From positions 12,285,368-12,349,367 of the forward strand of contig CM040453.1 of NCBI GenBank assembly GCA_022749755.1: a stretch of DNA of 64,000 bases. Reading direction: 5' to 3'. Under the pieces are notes generated by a model that saw only the letters and a program-made list of their open reading frames with translations, was not told the origin of the DNA and did no database searches. The position numbers were made by a program, and so were the translations under genes. Shown here piece after piece: positions 1-16,332 of the stretch (within the stretch, counting starts at the first letter, position 1; every line of letters begins with the position of its first letter). This stretch comes from Azadirachta indica. Its lineage: Eukaryota; Streptophyta; Magnoliopsida; Sapindales; Meliaceae.

Positions 1-660
1 GATTCGTAAGTGGGCTGGAAGGGGCTGCGAAAAACCAAAGGAAAAAGTTTGAACTGCAAACATATATGTTTAACCTATAAGTTGTTTTGAAGTCAAATAA
101 TATTTGTGGGTACGTAGTTCTGTTTAAGCTTATGCACTCGACATTTACGTATATATATATATATATATATAGATTGAAAATTATACAATTAAATTGCCCT
201 TGGAACATGCATTTTGATTGGTTGATGAATTATTGGTGACTATGTGTGTTTATTTTGATTTTGGAACATATAATATGATTGAAATTAATTTATATTTTGA
301 TTAATTGGCAGATAGTCTGGGTTGAGATGCTGGTAGAGGATCATGTGTTGGTGTTGCTGATCAGTGAAAATACTAATGAATTACAGTACTTAGAATACAA
401 GAACTTACTTTTTAATATCTGTTTGTTAACTCTGATTAACTAACTCTCATATGCTTGCTGTTAACTAGCTCTTAATTTGCCCATGCATTCAATTACCGGC
501 TTTATTTTGCTCCTGGCTTTGCAATATTATATACATATGATTGATAGGTTTTATTATCGTTACATGTTGCCGTGTTACCTTGTGTGGATCTCTTTATTTT
601 CTAGGTTTGAATTATATATATTTTTGATTTACAATCTGATGATTGATTGCATTATCTAAA
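1..660 (+). other. Possible tail of an upstream transcript, unresolved
   Basis: This stretch is less AT-biased than what follows. It has a donor-like GTAAGT at about 6-11 and an acceptor-like TTGGCAG ending near 311, followed by about 120 bases without a stop in one frame. That would fit the last intron and terminal or 3'UTR exon of a plus-strand gene starting before the window. The possible peptide after 311 resembles nothing I recognise, so no gene is called. Confidence 0.2.
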
Positions 661-2118
661 TTATATATATGAATATTTATAAACCATGTATTACCTTTTC
701 TATCCCATTTAGTAATTTGCTTTGGGATTCAAATATCCGAACTAAATAATATAGTATTATGCTATAGATAGATAATAATTAAAGTTTTAGTGAGCTTAAT
801 TAAAGTTTTACTACAAGATTCTCATACGTTGCTTTGCCCATTTTTCAAGCTTCAAAATACTTTATTTGAATTTGTCATGTTCAATAGTTAATGCTTTTTT
901 GATGGGTTTCAATCTCCTGATTTGATGGGCTTTGGTTGGTTTAATATGTCAACTTTATGAAGCAACTGTTTGATATTTTATTGTTATACAAAGTTTTTCA
1001 AAAATATATTTATTTTGTAACTATACTATATATTATTGTATTAATATAAATAACGTCTGTAATGGAATACAATTAATTCTATTATGAAGAGACATTTACT
1101 AACAGAAAAGATACATGCATAATTTATAAATAGCGGCCACGTTGTGACCATAATATGGAGAGAAAATAGTCTTTCTATCCCCTTATATTATCGCATTATT
1201 TTCTTTAAATTTATGAAGGAACGTGCATTATTTTTGTGTTGTTCTAAAATTCTATACTTAAAAGAGTATATTTTAGTAGAACCAACCATTGTATCTTGGA
1301 GTAAGATTGTTATAGAAACTGATTTTGCACTAAGATATTACCCTAGAGGCAGAAAGTTTACTTACAAGGTTAGTGCCTATGTACATGTGTCGATATATTA
1401 ATTTTTAATTATATTCTTTTTATCATCCAATTCTAGAAAATTCCTATCAGCAACAGATCTCTTTTATTTTTTTACTCACTTTGAAAATAATAAAATAAGG
1501 TTGAAAAGTAATTAAACGGGGACTACGGTTTGTATCATTGATGAATGGTGATTAGAAATGTCATTGAAGAAATACCGAACTCTTATTTTTTATTATTAGT
1601 TAAATTAGAAAAAAATTTAAAAAAATCAAGTGTCTTAAACTATTTGGATTACATTTTACACCTAAAAGATAAGTTTAGAAAAGTATAATAATAATTGTAT
1701 CAATGAAACTAAATAAATCACCCAAGTTAATTAATAAAAAGTAACAGTGTAATTGAGTATTTTGGACATAGTAAAAAATTTAAATATTTTTTTTAAAATT
1801 TAATTAAAGTATATACATCTTTCACCTATGAAATAAAGTGCCTTCATAACATTTTAATTTTACAATTATCAAAGTTAAGAAAATTAAAAATTATAAAAAA
1901 AAAAAATTGTGAATTATGCAATACAAATAATTAATGTACTGCGGTAAGACCCAACGCACATGTATGTGTTCTTTTATTGGGTTCCAATATTGTCACTTAT
2001 TTTATAATATATGCCAATTTTGACCACATATTTATATATCCGATTTTATAGTATAAATAATATAATAGCAGCATTTTGCCAAATTCCACGTGAGTCACTC
2101 TTAAATAATCTTAGAAAA

Positions 2119-2156
<38 letters not shown>

Positions 2157-4140
2157 TCCTGAAAAATAGAAAGAAAAGAAATGGAAAGATGCAACTGCAA
2201 TTCAGCACTAACCCCAAACACAATCCAATTCAACCTAAAACCCAACATAATCCATTCCAATTGAACATCAACTCTAGGAATTTGTTTTTCCAAACCCCTA
2301 AATTTAGAGAACTTTTAAGATCTGGAAATTAAAATGATAAGAGAAATCAAGAATAATAAAACAAGAGTAATATTAGACTTTTCACCATCATATATTAGCT
2401 TTCATTAACTTAAAATATTGATCACTTGAATGCTAATTAATATATTAGGTGACATGGTACTGACTAGTTAGTTTTAATCACTGAAATGCTCTACTATAAT
2501 GGTTCAAAAATTAAAAGAATCGACTTGTCATCATTTCATTGTTAAACAGTCCTCATGGAGTCACATTGCTAATATTAATTAACTCATTTGATGTCGATGT
2601 ATCTCTTCAATCAAATTTTATCGTCGTTCACTTTATCGCACTCTCACTTTATCGCTTAGGCTTTCTTCGCCATGAAACATATTATTTTACCTTTATCTCA
2701 TAAACATAGACTAATTTTTATAACAATAGGGACAAAATTGTAAAAATAGAATAAACCGTGTCCTATTTTGTTTAGTAAAAATTGAGGACTAAATTGTTAA
2801 TATCCAATTTTTAATTATCTTTTAGTAACACATCAATTGAGATATCATTTTTAAAAAAACTAAATTATCTTTAATTTCATTATTTAAAAACCTATAAATT
2901 ATTTTCTCATAATTTTCATTTATTTCATATGCTTCTACTAGTTACAAGTACTATAGAATTATTTTTTTTAATATTTTTAAATTATAAAAAGAGATTATAA
3001 TGATTAATTTCACTCAATTTTAAAGTCTGTAACCTTTTGACATAAAATAAAATCTATTATTTAACACAATAATATTAGTTCTCCGTGCTTAAAAGTTAAG
3101 AGTGAATACTTGAATTTCTTCTCATACAAAAGTAAATTTCTTTTAATTAAAAAATAAATTTTGTCCCATGAGTACACAATACGACAAAAAATTAATTCAT
3201 AAAAAATTTTAATTTGAGCGGCATCTGATTAATAACATTCATAATTTAAAAAATTATAAAATTATAATTTAATTTCACTAAAAGTTAAGAATACGAATAT
3301 TATTATTCATTACCCATCTTGAAATCGATTTTATTTAGATCCGAATCAATTGCGTTTGAGAAATTATATTTAATTATAATATAACAATTAATTTTTTTTT
3401 TCAAATTTGAAAATCAATTTTTACAATAAAATTAATTAACTAACGGCAATATTTGTTGTCTTTTACCTCATTGACAAAATGAGAATCCTCTCTCTATTCT
3501 TGTGACACGTGATTGGAGCATTTTATCTACACTGGACAACGCAAAGCATCTCTACTTCAAAATTTTTTATCTTTTATAAATATGAAATTAAGAAATATTA
3601 CATAACCTCAAAAAATAAAAATAAAAATAAAAATAAAATTAAAAGAAATGTAGATATATCTTTTTAATGTTACAATTATACCCTTACAATTTTTTTTTTG
3701 GGGGGGCGGGGGTAGGTAAACCATTGTTAGCTATTTTATTGCAATTAAATCACTAATCAATGTTTATTATATGTATTGTTTAAAGACTTCAAAATATTAT
3801 TCGATAAAAAAATATTTATTCAAATATTATTCTTCAAAACTTGTTAGCTAGTTCGATCAATAAAATCTTTTAAAGAGGCACAAGAGATATAAAATTTGAA
3901 ACTTGTGCATACTAGAATTATTTTCTTATAATATTTGTAAATGGAAAAACTAGTGAAGAAATTATTCTTCAAACATTAAATTAATATGGTTTGATCATAT
4001 CTTGTGTATGGTTATACTCCAATAATGAATTCAACTTGTATATGAATTCATTTGTCTAAAACTATAATAGATTATATGAAGTCATTTTTTAAAAAGTGAT
4101 TATTGGCACTTAAATTGATAAGTTATGTGAGTTACTATTA
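661..4140. other. AT-rich intergenic DNA, no gene seen
   Basis: All reading frames are short and low-complexity. It contains an (AAT)n microsatellite at about 2121-2156, a G-rich patch inside poly-T near 3690-3712, and many homopolymer A/T runs. I see no splice-consistent coding segment. Confidence 0.6.
2121..2156. repeat. (AAT)n microsatellite
   Basis: About 12 uninterrupted AAT triplets are visible. The antisense frame gives a poly-Leu tail to a chance ORF; it is not coding. Confidence 0.9.
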
Positions 4141-4449
4141 TATAACATTATATTACTCTTAAGATAAGATTTTACATATTATATCTATATATATTTATAT
4201 ATATATATATATATATGTTACTAATTCTTGAATTTAGTTCATATCATAAAAGATGTAATTACAACAAACCAGCCAATATATAATTTACTTCTTTGAAGAG
4301 GTTATCACTATATGAATTGATCAATTATGAAATTTATTATGTAAATAATGCTCGAGATATGATTTTACATATGTTATTTAGATTTGAATTATTTATGAAC
4401 TAACTCATACATACTAATCCTTCAATTTAATACAAACCAAAACAAAATA

Positions 4450-5110
4450 CATAATTTTAAGCACCAACTCATATATAAATTCACTTCTTATTTGTAGCAT
4501 AAAAATATAAATTTTTATTTTAATGAACAAACTCGTATTTGAATTGACTTTCTATTCTTGACTTTAATTAGTGAGTACTATAATTTTAATATACCAACTC
4601 ATAAATGATGAATTCACTTCTTATTCTAAGTTTAATTAGTAGCATAAAAAATAAATTTGTATTTTAATGAACCAACTTGTATATGAATTTACTTTTCAAT
4701 GAACCAATTAATATGTGAATTCATTTCTTGTTCTATACTTTAATTAGTACCTAAAAAAATAAATCTAGAACCTTAAGGGACCAATTCATAGTGTTTCAAT
4801 GAACCAACTAGTATATGAATTCATTTCTTATTCTAAACTTTAATTGCTACCTAAAAAAATAAATCTATAACTTTAATGGACCAACTCTTGTATGAATTTA
4901 CTTCTCATCCTAAACTAGTTCTTTAATGGACCAACTCCTATATGAATTTACTTCTTATTGTAAACTTTAATTAGTATCGAGACAAATAAATATGTAATTG
5001 TAAAATACTAACTTGTGTATGAATTCACTTTCTATCTCTAACCTTAATTAATATCAGAAAAGGATATGTGCATTAATGAGCCAACTTGTATATAAATTTA
5101 TTTCTTTAAA
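4450..5110. repeat. Degenerate 77-bp tandem repeat
   Basis: Units begin with CCAACT-like text, followed by TATATGAATTCACTT, a TTCTTATTCTAAACTTTAATTAGT-like core (two overlapping shorter pieces), then an A-rich stretch ending CTTTAATGGA. Starts seen at about 4595, 4672, 4703, 4780, 4804, 4881, 4931, 5008 and 5081 give repeated spacings of 77 bases, mixed with truncated units of about 24-50 bases. More decayed copies seem to extend to about 4140 on the left and 5560 on the right. Most units carry GAATTC or a one-base variant. No protein is encoded. Confidence 0.8.
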
Positions 5111-5983
5111 AAGGATTATCGATATATGAATTGATATGTTATGAAAATTACTTTCTAAGTAACTCTCAAGATAATATTCTAAACATTTTTTTTAAGGAAT
5201 TTTACATGTTTTAACATTTGAATTATACATAAACCAACCCTACAAATTGATCCTTAAATATAATTTGTACTTATAATTCATTTATAATTTTAATAATTTA
5301 ACTCATATATTTGTAGTAACTTATCTAAAATTATATTCTCAATATATTTATTATGATAACTTCTGACAAAGCTACAACTAAAATAACTCTCCATATAAGC
5401 ATTGTTATTTAGATTTGAATTATAAATAAACCAACTCGTATAATATTAATTTCACCAAATGAATCTATCACTACTTAACAATATCAATTAATTTGAACAT
5501 AATTGCATATAATCTAACTCGTATGTGAGTTTGGATATCTAAATTTACAAATCTATATTTGGGTAGAGATTCAATGAATTAGTTCTTTTTTTAATTTTTA
5601 ATATCTCATCCCAAATTTTCCATTTATTTTAAAACTCATATTTTTATTTGTGGCAACAAATTAGCAATATGGAAATATAACAAACACAAATTAATAATTT
5701 GGAAATATAACAGATAAATTTCCCAAAATCACAGGGGTAAAATTGTAATATCATTTTTCAAAAGTGTGGTCCACGTGTATGATAGAAATAAAATCAAATA
5801 AATTGGCGAGTTAGGTAGGAGATAATAACACTCAGGTCCCTATTGTTTTACATTTTCACAAATAATGGCATAGTTTGAGGATCTACTTGATATAAATAAA
5901 AACAAATTAAATATTTGTAAATGATGAATAATCTATGGGTCCAGGTGTTATTCTCTCAATAATGAAAAATATAAAATAAACAA

Positions 5984-9509
<3,526 letters not shown>

Positions 9510-9720
9510 GAAATTTGCAGTTCCTTGAAAAACAGTGTTTTACGTACCTTTGTTCCAATAAATTTGGAGTTGCGGGAGTTATACACAGATTAGCATTTTG
9601 TCGTCGTCGTTACCTTCTCTTTTTCTTATATGCAAAACTTCTATGGTATTTTATTATTAAGTTGAGACTTATTGTGGGAAAAAACTTGATTGGGTTTGTA
9701 ATTTAGATTTTATATATGAA
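9510..9720 (+). other. IDI 3' untranslated region
   Basis: Sequence after the stop is T-rich with a poly(A)-signal-like AATAAA near 9557 and no continuing frame, which suits a 3'UTR. The exact cleavage site cannot be read from sequence alone. Confidence 0.5.
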
Positions 9721-12700
9721 TGATTTAGTTTTGTTTTCATATGGAGTTTCCATTGTGCCAAATGAGTGTTCAATTGCTGCTTGGCTGCTCATTCAGGAAT
9801 AGAGCCATGCTCTGAAGTTGGAAGGGTAAAGTCTCATTTGCTGGTAAAGGAACAAAGCAGTTTCCAAGCAATGATGTTAGGCTCTGAAAGTTTTTCTCAT
9901 CTTTAGAGGTGTAAAATGAGTCGAATTAGATTGACACACCCCTGAGTTTAATAATAAAAAGAAAAAAAGGTGAGCAGTTACATCTTGAAAGTTTAAATGA
10001 AATCGTATCAAGAGTTAGTATAAAAGCATACAAATAATCGATTAAAATTTTTAAAAATAATTTAAAAAGTAAGAAAAAATTATCATATTCATATTAATAT
10101 TCATACTATCACGGTTTAAAAACTAAATACATAATATATTAGTAACTTTAAATAATAATTTTTTTTTAAAAAAATTAAAAACATAAAATTTTTTAATAGG
10201 TTTATGATAGATGGTGTCAAATTAATAATTTAAAAGAATTTAACACGACACGAATCTGATACGAAATATGAATAAGATTAAAATTTTCAAATTAAGTTAG
10301 GAAGATATTATACAATCTGCACCTTAAATCTTAATGACTTAGTATCAATTAGTGACTTTTAAATGTTAAATAATTTTTAACTGTTTAAATATCAACGGTA
10401 GAATAAAAAATATGAAAATATATAAGCATTTAACTATTTTAACTTTTTCTTTAGTGGTCCTAAATTATATCTTAGTTCTTAACTAGATTTCATTCATTTT
10501 TAAAACAATAACAAATAGAATTAATCAAATTTTGGTTTTGTTTACCCTTAATAAATTATTATAGATTTTGATATATTAATAAAATTCCTTTTTGGTACGT
10601 TTTATAGTACAAAAAAATTCTCACAAAATAAATAGTAATTCATTTTTCTGATCCAAAAAAACATCACGAGGGATCTCATCTTCTAGTGAAAATTAAAGTT
10701 GATTTCATATTATATGTACAAATTTTGACTTCCCTACGCTATGTTCAATGTATCTTGAGATACTCTTGATGATTTGATGAAATAAGTAGATAACCTTGAC
10801 AGTTGACACGATAGAAGTTAAAACTTTCGGTAATTTGATTGGATGGAATAAATCAAACTAATAAAAGTTTACCTATCATTTTTGATATGATTAAGGGATA
10901 TCTACCTGCTTTGTCAAATATTTAACACCCAAATATTATAAAAGTATTTTATTGTTCCCTGATATATTAATATATCTTCATAAAAATATTTAACAGTGAG
11001 GTGTTACATCTTTAAAATTAATATAAATATGAAGAATGAAAATATTAGATGTTAAATATAATAAGAAAAGGATGTGGGTTCCATCAAAAATTATTGTTAG
11101 AATATTTTTTCTAAAGTCATTTGAAGTCAATAAAATCAAATATGTCCCAATCAAACTTGTTACATGACAAATCATATAATTCAATGGAGGAATTTTGGAA
11201 TAAGGTAAATCCTTGGGCATTAAATCTATAAATTAGTTTCATAAATTTAAAATATTATTTTTTTAATTCTTTTGACCTTTGTTGTAGTTTACACTTTTTT
11301 AACTTTTTTTTTAAATATAAAGAAAAATTCTTTTGTTGAAATTTGTAGTAAAAAGTAGTTAGAAATTAGAAGGGAAATGTTGAGAGTTAAAAAAAAAAAA
11401 AACGAATCAGTAAAATTTTAAGAATATAGTTGATTAGTGTATTGCTAAACTTTAAAGAAATAACTAATTATGACATATTTTTCGAGTTTTAATAATTTAA
11501 TACCTATCGTTTGTTATCTAAAATTACTTCAATTCAAGAAGATATATAAAGGACTAAATTGTTAAAATTAAGAAACTATGTTCAAATTTGTTGTTTATTA
11601 AAATTTAGGTATGAAAATGCTAGTATACATTCTTGTGCAACGTGGCAATAAGCGGTGAGATCAGATGAGGTAGGTACTGTATGATATGGCTCAGATTCAT
11701 TTCACCATTACTTCAATTATTGCTCAAATTTATTAATGACGACATTTCTTTTGTCGTTTTGTGTAAGCAATTTATAAAGCGCGTGAAGTACTAAAACCCA
11801 AATATTTTTCTTACTTTGATTTTAAATATTCATATTAATTTTCGGTTGGCTTAGTTAAATATTTACATTTTTAAGTAAATTAAATCGATATAATAACATT
11901 ATGTGACAAGTCTATACCCTCGCATAGCCGAAATATTACTTTCATTATTTTTATATAAAAAATTTTCTTAAATAATTCTTAAAAGACTTTAAACTTAAAC
12001 TCAAAATTCTCTTATTTTAATTGCTCAGTTAAATTTAGGTAACTTATATTTTATTAATTATTAAAAAATTACATGAAATAAAGGTTTGACTCTACAAATA
12101 ATTAATCATTCGAGTGATAGTTGAGAGATAAAAATAATTGAGTAAAATTTTTAATAAATATTAATTATTTGATTGTTATGAATAATTTTTTAAAAAAAAA
12201 TTTTGTATTTATTTTCATAATAGACTTTTAAAGTTCTATTATAAATAAGTAACATAAAATTTTAAAGTAATAAAGTAATACTTTGAAATAGTTGATAAAA
12301 CTTTATTCCTAAAAATATAAATTTTAGATTTTCTAGCAAGAAGAAAATCGATTTTTCTAATTTAAAAAAAAAATTCAATACTAACCAAATGAGATTAAAA
12401 AAATTAAAATGTGTGTTTAACATTAAAAAGAAAACCGTTTTGTTAATGAAAAAGTTACACTAAATCTCACGTACGTAAACTTTGAGCTTAACTCTAACTG
12501 CATCGTAGTGTAATATTAATTAAACTAAATAATTGTTATAGATTTTAACAAAATAAATAATTTCAATTAATAATTTAAAAGTTAAATGAGCAATAACACT
12601 TGGATCACTAGGTGTTGAGGTTGTCACAATTAAATCATACTTTGTCAATTTATAACAAATAGGTCCCTGCTTATTCTTAATGCTTATAACGATAACCTTT

Positions 12701-12920
12701 ATTTAGACTATTGCAACATTCTTCGGTATCACGTCTATTTAAAAGATTGAAGTACCCTTAAGTAATTTTTTAATTAGTGGAATTATGTTATAATTTTAGA
12801 GAAAATTCAGATCAATACTTAATATATCACATAATTTTATCATAAAATTAGTGATTTCTATCTTTCAGTATTTTTTTTAATTACTAAAGTTATATCATAA
12901 TTTTCTTGAAAATTTAAAAT
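9720..12920. other. AT-rich intergenic DNA between IDI and the RraA-like gene
   Basis: No supported gene. A 76-codon minus-strand frame near 10990-11220 is low-complexity and matches nothing I recognise. Poly(A) and short A/T-only tracts dominate. Confidence 0.55.
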
Positions 12921-12922
12921 AG

Positions 12923-13644
12923 AGTTATGTTCAGCCGTGCCTTATATTTATTAATATATATTAGATATAAACTCATTTTTGTGAAAGTCATTACTTCACC
13001 CAAAATAACAATAAAATAACTATTTTATCTTTACCCTAATTAAAAATAAAAAAATAGTATTTTAGTCCCTAAACTTAGGTAAAATAACAAATTAAAATAT
13101 ATTTTAACTAATTTTCATTTTTTCGTTCTTGTTGTGTCGTAACATTTATCATCATTCGATAGAATTTTGAGGGTATAAATGGTTTTTTTTCGAAAATAGT
13201 AAAAAGCCCTAATTTTGCTGCAGTAAAAAGCCCTAAATCACTAGAAACACAAATTAAACCATGACACAATTTTCATTCATGATTTTTTGAAATGAACAAT
13301 AATAAAAATTATAGGAATTTGCTTGGATGGATTATTGTGGCTTTCATTGGTAGATTTTTCAATATAATTTTAAAAAAAATTATTTTTGAAAAAAGATGGA
13401 AAAAGGTGGTAAAAGATGAAAGATAAAAGTTATGATAGGATTAAAATATTAAAATTAACTAAAGTATATCTTAATTTATTATTGTATTAAAGTTTAAGGA
13501 CTAAAATATTATTATTCTTTTATTTTAATTAAAATAAAAATAAAATAGTTATTTTATTGATATTTAGAGGTAAAGTGATAACTTTTATAAAAATAACTTT
13601 ATCTTTTAATATGTCAGTAAATGTGAGGTATGATTGAAAATAAC
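12923..13644. mobile_element. Large foldback (MITE-like) element
   Basis: The two ends are imperfect reverse complements over roughly 200 bases. The left arm running through GTGAAAGTCATTACTTCACC and TATTTTAGTCCCTAAACTTAGG pairs with the right arm through TATTAAAGTTTAAGGACTAAAATA and GGTAAAGTGATAACTTTTATA. The outermost pairing seen is at 12923 and 13644. No transposase frame is present, so it is non-autonomous if mobile. The superfamily is not identified. Confidence 0.6.
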
Positions 13645-13787
13645 TTTTTAGAATATTAAATAATACAGCTCATAACTCTATGCCTAACATAAGTTATGTT
13701 TATGCTAAAATTTTACATTTTATGCCCATAAAACTTTTATGATATGTTAGAATTTTCTATTTTTAATTCTTCAAATAATTAAAGAGA

Positions 13788-13876
13788 AATGTATGAACAC
13801 GAGGACTTGAACGTTGGTCGAAACTCCCACCAAAAAGTGAGTTTACTTTTTGGCTACAATGATTTTGTCCCTTTTA
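13788..13876 (-). mobile_element. tRNA-like (SINE-like) fragment
   Basis: Read on the minus strand, it contains a box-B-like GTTCAAGTCC preceded by a stretch that could be a decayed box A and followed by an A/T tail. This resembles the head of a tRNA-derived SINE. It does not fold into a full tRNA, so no tRNA gene is called. Confidence 0.3.
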
Positions 13877-14034
13877 GTTCTTAAAATTGAATAGTATAAA
13901 GATGATTTACCTTTGTGAATAAAAGTTAGAGACTTATTTGAAATAAATAAATAAATTATTCCTTGTATATAATAACATAAGAATTCATTAGTCGGAATGT
14001 TATTAGCCATCAATAATATTACTTTTGAAAATAA

Positions 14035-14070
14035 AAAAAGAAATAAATAAATAAATAAATAAATAAAATA
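14035..14070. repeat. (AAAT)n microsatellite
   Basis: About eight AAAT units lie directly upstream of the probable RraA-like leader exon, so this may be within its core promoter. Confidence 0.85.
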
Positions 14071-14074
14071 CAGG

Positions 14075-14218
14075 CTTTACAGCAATACTAACAGCGATTC
14101 GATTCGCTTTCTTCACTCTAAAATCTCTCTTCAGATTGGCAGAGTGGAAGCAATCTCTCTTCTTCTGTGACTGTTGTAATCACTGCTTGTTCACTGATTC
14201 GCAGAGTTCGGTTCTCCG
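14075..14218 (+). other. Probable non-coding 5' leader exon of the RraA-like gene
   Basis: A less AT-rich, CT-rich stretch of about 140 bases is followed by CTCC|GTATGATT, a usable donor near 14218. It pairs with the acceptor TTATGAAG at 15818. This gives a leader intron of about 1.6 kb, a common arrangement in plant housekeeping genes. There is no long frame in the exon. The transcription start is a guess. Confidence 0.5.
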
Positions 14219-14885
14219 TATGATTCGATCATTTCTGTTAATTTATTTCTGTTCTTGAATTCAGTCCTTTTAATTTATTGAAATTTTATACTCTCTCGAG
14301 ATTTCTTTAATGATTGATCAAATATACAGTAATTTTAATTTAGGTAGGCAATTGAGATTGAATGTTTATTGCGAAAACTATTGACTTACGATTTTGACGG
14401 AAAATATTTGCTATTTATTTTAGCTGACTTCATTTATCTTGCATTAATGATTGTTATCTGTTTGAAATATTTCTTTTCTCTGATTTTAATCTCTGTAAAT
14501 CGAAAACATCATGCATTTGATCTTAATAGCTTGTTGATGCTGTATGATACAGAGATTTTTCTCGGAAATTTTAAGTTATTTTGCTGTAGTTATCAGATTC
14601 ATCTTTCTATTCATCTGTACATCTAGGTTTACTACGACAAAGATCATCATAGTTCTCAGATCAAGTGTGAGAAGGTAGAATTGGTGAATCTGAATTCATA
14701 ACAATAGTAAACAAACCGATCCATAACACTTTTTGAAAGTGACATTTATACCTCCATCGATGCAGCTGCTGGAAATTCATTGCCAAACTTTATTTTTAGA
14801 AAAATGGAAAATGCTACATAATTAGTGGCGAAGAATTGTTGTTTTATGTTTTTCTTTACATATGTTTTTTATATATTTCTTTATG

Positions 14886-15109
14886 AATAATGCTAGAGAT
14901 ACAAACTTTCTATAGAAATAATTAGATATAAACTAACTTGGGATGATAGTAATGGTAGATAAAAATGCAAAATCAATGCAATTAATAAGAATATATAATA
15001 TGGACCAACACTATTTATTCTTATTAATTGTATTGATTTTGTATTTTGATCAACTAATACTGTCATTTTACATCAATTTGTGTGGGGAGTTTGTATCTTT
15101 AGCATTATT
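14886..15109. mobile_element. MITE in the RraA-like leader intron
   Basis: A 224-bp foldback has terminal inverted repeats beginning AATAATGCTARAGATACAAACT. The arms also pair internally (ATGCAAAATCAATGCAATTAATAAGAAT, in two parts, with ATTCTTATTAATTGTATTGA and following bases). There is no coding capacity. The sharp ends and central unpaired loop fit a young MITE. The superfamily is not identified. Confidence 0.75.
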
Positions 15110-15822
15110 GTTGCTTCTCTAATAGTTTGTCAATCCAATTCTTGGTTACTGATCTCTAGGATGTTTATTATCATGTTCGAATTGTATTGCAAGTTGTAGG
15201 ATTGCATTTGTTGACGAATTCCTTTCTACAATTTACTTATACTCTCTTTTCCAACATGTTCAAAGAAAAAATGTCTTCTCAAGTTCTCATTGTCATTTAC
15301 CATGATACTGTTAGGCCTATAGGGGTTCTAATGACAGCTGAAGTTTATTGTGCACTTGAAGAGGTTGTAGGTACATGCTATGTTTTCGCTGAAATGATGT
15401 AGAACTTGTGAATTAAGTTGACAGGATCACCTGAAGGAAATATCTGGCATAATTTTCATGTGGACGAACTGAGTCTAGGGTTGATGAACTGAGTCATATA
15501 ATATCTTCAGTGCTGAATATACTTGAAAGGAGATAAACGGTTGGAAAGATTCATAATTTTCACATTGATATTTTCTCATTTCTTTTCTGACTGGATTTGC
15601 AATGATTTGGTGTTTTCCAGCATAAAATTATGTCCTGCCTAAGTTCTATGTTTTATTACAATGCTGGCATTTCCAATGTTTTCTTTTAATACTCAGCTTT
15701 CCGTGTTGTGGTTTAATACTGTAAAGATGATGAATTGATATTAAAACATCCTTTCCATAATGTGTTTCCATTAATGCCTATTAGCAGACTAATGTGTAAT
15801 GCTTTTCCTTTTATGAAGGTGC

Positions 15823-15831
15823 ATGAACTAA
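15823..15831 (+). promoter_or_regulatory. Minimal upstream ORF (ATG AAC TAA) touching the main start
   Basis: Immediately after the leader-intron acceptor the message would read GTGC ATG AAC TAA ATG GCT. A two-codon ORF ends at 15831 and the main ATG begins at 15832 with no spacer. Such a uORF could reduce initiation at the main start or force reinitiation or leaky scanning. This follows only if 15818 is the acceptor used. Confidence 0.5.
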
Positions 15832-16332
15832 ATGGCTTTTGTCACAACTGCTGAAGTTTGTGATGCAAACCCACAGCTGATCGTGAGTGGTGAGCTCCGG
15901 GCACTCCAGCCAATTTTTCAGATTTATGGCCGGCGCCAAGTCTTTGCTGGACCAATAGTTACCCTCAAGGTTTTTGAAGATAATGTTTTAATTCGTGAGT
16001 TTCTTGAGGAAAAAGGTAATGGCAGAGTTCTTGTTGTAGACGGGGGTGGAAGTTTGCGATGCGCTATATTGGGGGGCAACCCTGTTGTACAAGCTCAGAA
16101 TAACGGATGGGCAGGAATAGTGGTGAATGGGTGTATTAGAGATGTAGATGAAATCAATGGTTGTGATATTGGAGTGAGAGCTCTGGCATCTCATCCAATG
16201 AAAGCCAATAAGAAGGGGATTGGGGAGAAACATGTTCCAATTACCATTGGTGGGACAAGAATCTCTGATGGTGAATGGCTTTATGCTGACACCGATGGCA
16301 TCTTGATTTCTCGAGCAGAGTTGTCTGTCTGA
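15832..16332 (+). CDS. RraA-like protein / 4-hydroxy-4-methyl-2-oxoglutarate aldolase family
   Basis: A single-exon 166-aa protein, the full length usual for plant RraA-like proteins. The plant family has been described as class II HMG/CHA aldolases releasing pyruvate and also decarboxylating oxaloacetate; bacterial RraA instead inhibits RNase E. Visible features are the fold core GRVLVVDGGGSLRCAILGGN (residues 64-83), the metal/substrate loop NGCIRDVDEI (about 99-108, with Arg103 and Asp104) and the C-terminal DTDGI segment (about 153-157). There is no targeting peptide, so a cytosolic protein is inferred. It sits downstream of IDI on the same strand, as in Arabidopsis where the two genes are neighbours. 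The start is set by family alignment (MAFVTTAEVC), and a two-codon uORF abuts it. Confidence 0.95.
   Translation: MAFVTTAEVCDANPQLIVSGELRALQPIFQIYGRRQVFAGPIVTLKVFEDNVLIREFLEEKGNGRVLVVDGGGSLRCAILGGNPVVQAQNNGWAGIVVNGCIRDVDEINGCDIGVRALASHPMKANKKGIGEKHVPITIGGTRISDGEWLYADTDGILISRAELSV

Noticed and set aside
14369..15402. Two ORFs between the RraA leader exon and CDS
   Set aside because: They lie in the predicted leader intron and resemble nothing known; neither joins the aldolase frame.
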